From Candidatus Lachnoclostridium pullistercoris (GTDB lineage Bacteria; Bacillota; Clostridia; Lachnospirales; Lachnospiraceae), in contig DWWL01000044.1 in NCBI GenBank assembly GCA_019119775.1, forward strand, positions 1 to 64,000: a stretch of DNA of 64,000 nucleotides, given 5' to 3'. The translations under genes and the position numbers were made by a program. Position 1 is the first letter of the stretch, and each line of letters starts with the position of its first letter. This document shows, piece by piece, positions 62,678-64,000 of this stretch. The notes beneath the pieces are model-generated. The model saw nothing but the letters and a program-made list of their open reading frames with translations, did not search any database and was not told the DNA's origin.

Positions 62678-64000
62678 GGATTCTCCTTTTTCGCGCTGTC
62701 CGCGCCGCAGATTTCTTCCGGAAGGGCGTAGCGGGATGCGATCTCCTCCGCCACCCGTATGCCGTCCATGGCGGCGGAAGTGATGCCGCCCGCATATCCG
62801 GCCCCCTCCCCGCAGGGATAAAGGCCGGCCAGACTGCTGCTCTCCAGCCGTTCGTTTCTGGGGATCCGCACCGGTGAGGAAGTGCGGCTCTCCACGCCGG
62901 CAAAAATGGCGTCCTCCCGGTCAAAGCCGCGGATCTTTCTGCCGAACGCCTCCACGCCCTCGATCAAAGCCTCTGAAAGCTCTTCCGGCAGAAGCTCCCT
63001 TAAGTTGGCAAACGCCCAGTCTCCCTTCATCTGGGGCTCCACTTCCCCGAAGGCAGTGCTCTCTTTCCCCTCCCGGAAATCACCGAACAGCTGCACCGGG
63101 ATCTTTCCGCCGCCCAGGCGGTAGGCCCGTTCCTCCAGCCGCCGCTGGAATTCCACGCCGGCCAGAGGGCCTTCTCCCCCGAAATCCTCCGGGGTGACGG
63201 TGACGATCAGGGCGCTGTTGGCATTTCTGCCGTCTCTGGCGTGGTCGCTCATGCCGTTTACCGCCAGCCGCCCGGCCTCCGAGGAGGCGTTGACCACATA
63301 TCCCCCCGGGCACATGCAGAAGGAGTAAACGCCGCGGCCTCCCGCCGTCTGGTGGGTCAGCTTGTAGCTGGCCGGCTCCAGAAGTTTTGCTCCCTTCTCC
63401 CCGTACTGGGAAATGTCAATCATCCGCTGGGGATGCTGGATCCGCAGCCCCACAGCAAACGGCTTGGCCTCCATGGCAATGCCCAGGCCCTCCAGCACCC
63501 GGAAGGTATCCCTGGCGCTGTGACCCACGGCCAGCACCGCCGCCTGGGCCGGGATGACCTCCCCGCTTTCCAAAACCACTCCCGTCAGACGGCCGTCTGA
63601 CATTTTAAGCCCTGTCACCAGGCTGGAAAAGCGCACCTGACCGCCCAGGCGGATGATTTCCTCCCGGATGGCCCGGACGACGCCCGCCAGAACGTCCGTT
63701 CCGATATGGGGCTTTGCCTGGTAGACGATGGCCGGGTCCGCCCCTAACTGGGCGAAGGTCTTTAAAACCATCTGATTCCTGCCGGTCTTATCCTTCACCA
63801 GGGTGTTCAGCTTTCCGTCGGAGAAGGTTCCCGCTCCCCCCTCTCCAAACTGAACGTTGGAATTGGGGTCCAGCGCTCCTCCCGCCCAGAAGGCGGCCAC
63901 CTTTTTCGTCCTCTCCTCCACCGGCTCTCCCCGCTCCAGAATCAGAGGGCGGTAGCCGGCCCTGGCCAGCATCAGGCCGCAGAACAGGCCGGCCGGCCCT
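62674..64000 (-). CDS. FAD-dependent dehydrogenase (COG2509-like), N-terminus outside window
   Basis: At least 442 residues; the track starts at an internal Met (63972), but the frame stays open to the window edge and encodes GPAGLFCG just before it, the end of the GxGxxG Rossmann motif. Other marks are GEGGAGTFSDGKLNT, VGHSARDTF and the C-terminal CGEGAGYAGGITSAAMDG. These oxidoreductases are common in Firmicutes; the reaction is unknown. Overlaps proB by 4 bp. Confidence 0.87.
   Translation of the reverse strand, partial: GPAGLFCGLMLARAGYRPLILERGEPVEERTKKVAAFWAGGALDPNSNVQFGEGGAGTFSDGKLNTLVKDKTGRNQMVLKTFAQLGADPAIVYQAKPHIGTDVLAGVVRAIREEIIRLGGQVRFSSLVTGLKMSDGRLTGVVLESGEVIPAQAAVLAVGHSARDTFRVLEGLGIAMEAKPFAVGLRIQHPQRMIDISQYGEKGAKLLEPASYKLTHQTAGGRGVYSFCMCPGGYVVNASSEAGRLAVNGMSDHARDGRNANSALIVTVTPEDFGGEGPLAGVEFQRRLEERAYRLGGGKIPVQLFGDFREGKESTAFGEVEPQMKGDWAFANLRELLPEELSEALIEGVEAFGRKIRGFDREDAIFAGVESRTSSPVRIPRNERLESSSLAGLYPCGEGAGYAGGITSAAMDGIRVAEEIASRYALPEEICGADSAKKENP

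Overview
The window looks like core chromosome of a moderately high-GC Bacillota, class Clostridia, most likely a Lachnospiraceae (Clostridium cluster XIVa) gut anaerobe. Supporting signs are the rplU-prp-rpmA-obg cluster with a Prp-cleavable L27 leader, MinCDE together with SepF, a DUF4321 protein next to radC-mreC, a large clostridial-type PBP2, and AGGAGG ribosome binding sites before most genes. Genus is not resolvable by eye. I see no rRNA, tRNA, CRISPR array, prophage or transposase gene.

Layout. 1-4.1 kb (+): end of rplU, prp, rpmA, a terminator, then obg-yhbY-nadD-yqeK-rsfS (ribosome assembly and NAD synthesis). 4.2-5.4 kb: divergent lexA and a YneA-like LysM gene around three SOS-type operators. 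5.4-7.6 kb: a Tet(M)/EF-G-like GTPase behind a folded leader. 7.6-13.5 kb (-): Xer-like recombinase, TtcA-like thiolase, then a secreted NlpC/P60 protein with an LCP ligase. 13.6-15.9 kb: glmS (+), a 19-bp tandem repeat and a strong two-way terminator. 15.9-22.1 kb (-): kinase-like gene; HlyD-like protein, yggS, sepF, aroB, lspA and an RluD-type synthase. 22.2-35.4 kb (-): a P-loop orphan, then a run from an HD phosphohydrolase through miaA, a PLP lyase, DUF4321, radC, mreC, mreD, PBP2, minC, minD, minE, rodA and mgsA to a D,D-carboxypeptidase; this is the elongation/division-site cluster, but mreB is absent. 35.6-42.0 kb (-): miaB-mutS-mutL. 42.2-44.5 kb (+): a D-2-hydroxyacid dehydrogenase and an AI-2E-family membrane protein.

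44.6-59.4 kb (-) is the most distinctive part: a dipeptide/oligopeptide ABC transporter with two very similar binding proteins at either end, an M20 peptidase, a sigma-54 activator of the PrpR type, and a 1119-residue double alpha/beta hydrolase. The hydrolase gene has a near-consensus -24/-12 promoter with inverted-repeat enhancer candidates between it and the activator gene. The natural reading is a peptide or amide scavenging module: uptake, intracellular cleavage, and activator-controlled hydrolysis. Inside it lies a 153-bp multi-hairpin element bounded by 15-bp inverted repeats (53485-53637), which resembles a non-autonomous repeat element.

59.6-64 kb (-): proA, 5-formyl-THF cyclo-ligase, DUF896 protein, proB and a truncated FAD oxidoreductase, consistent with one proline/folate operon. 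All coordinates and motifs come from reading the sequence; homology statements rest on family knowledge, not on searches.
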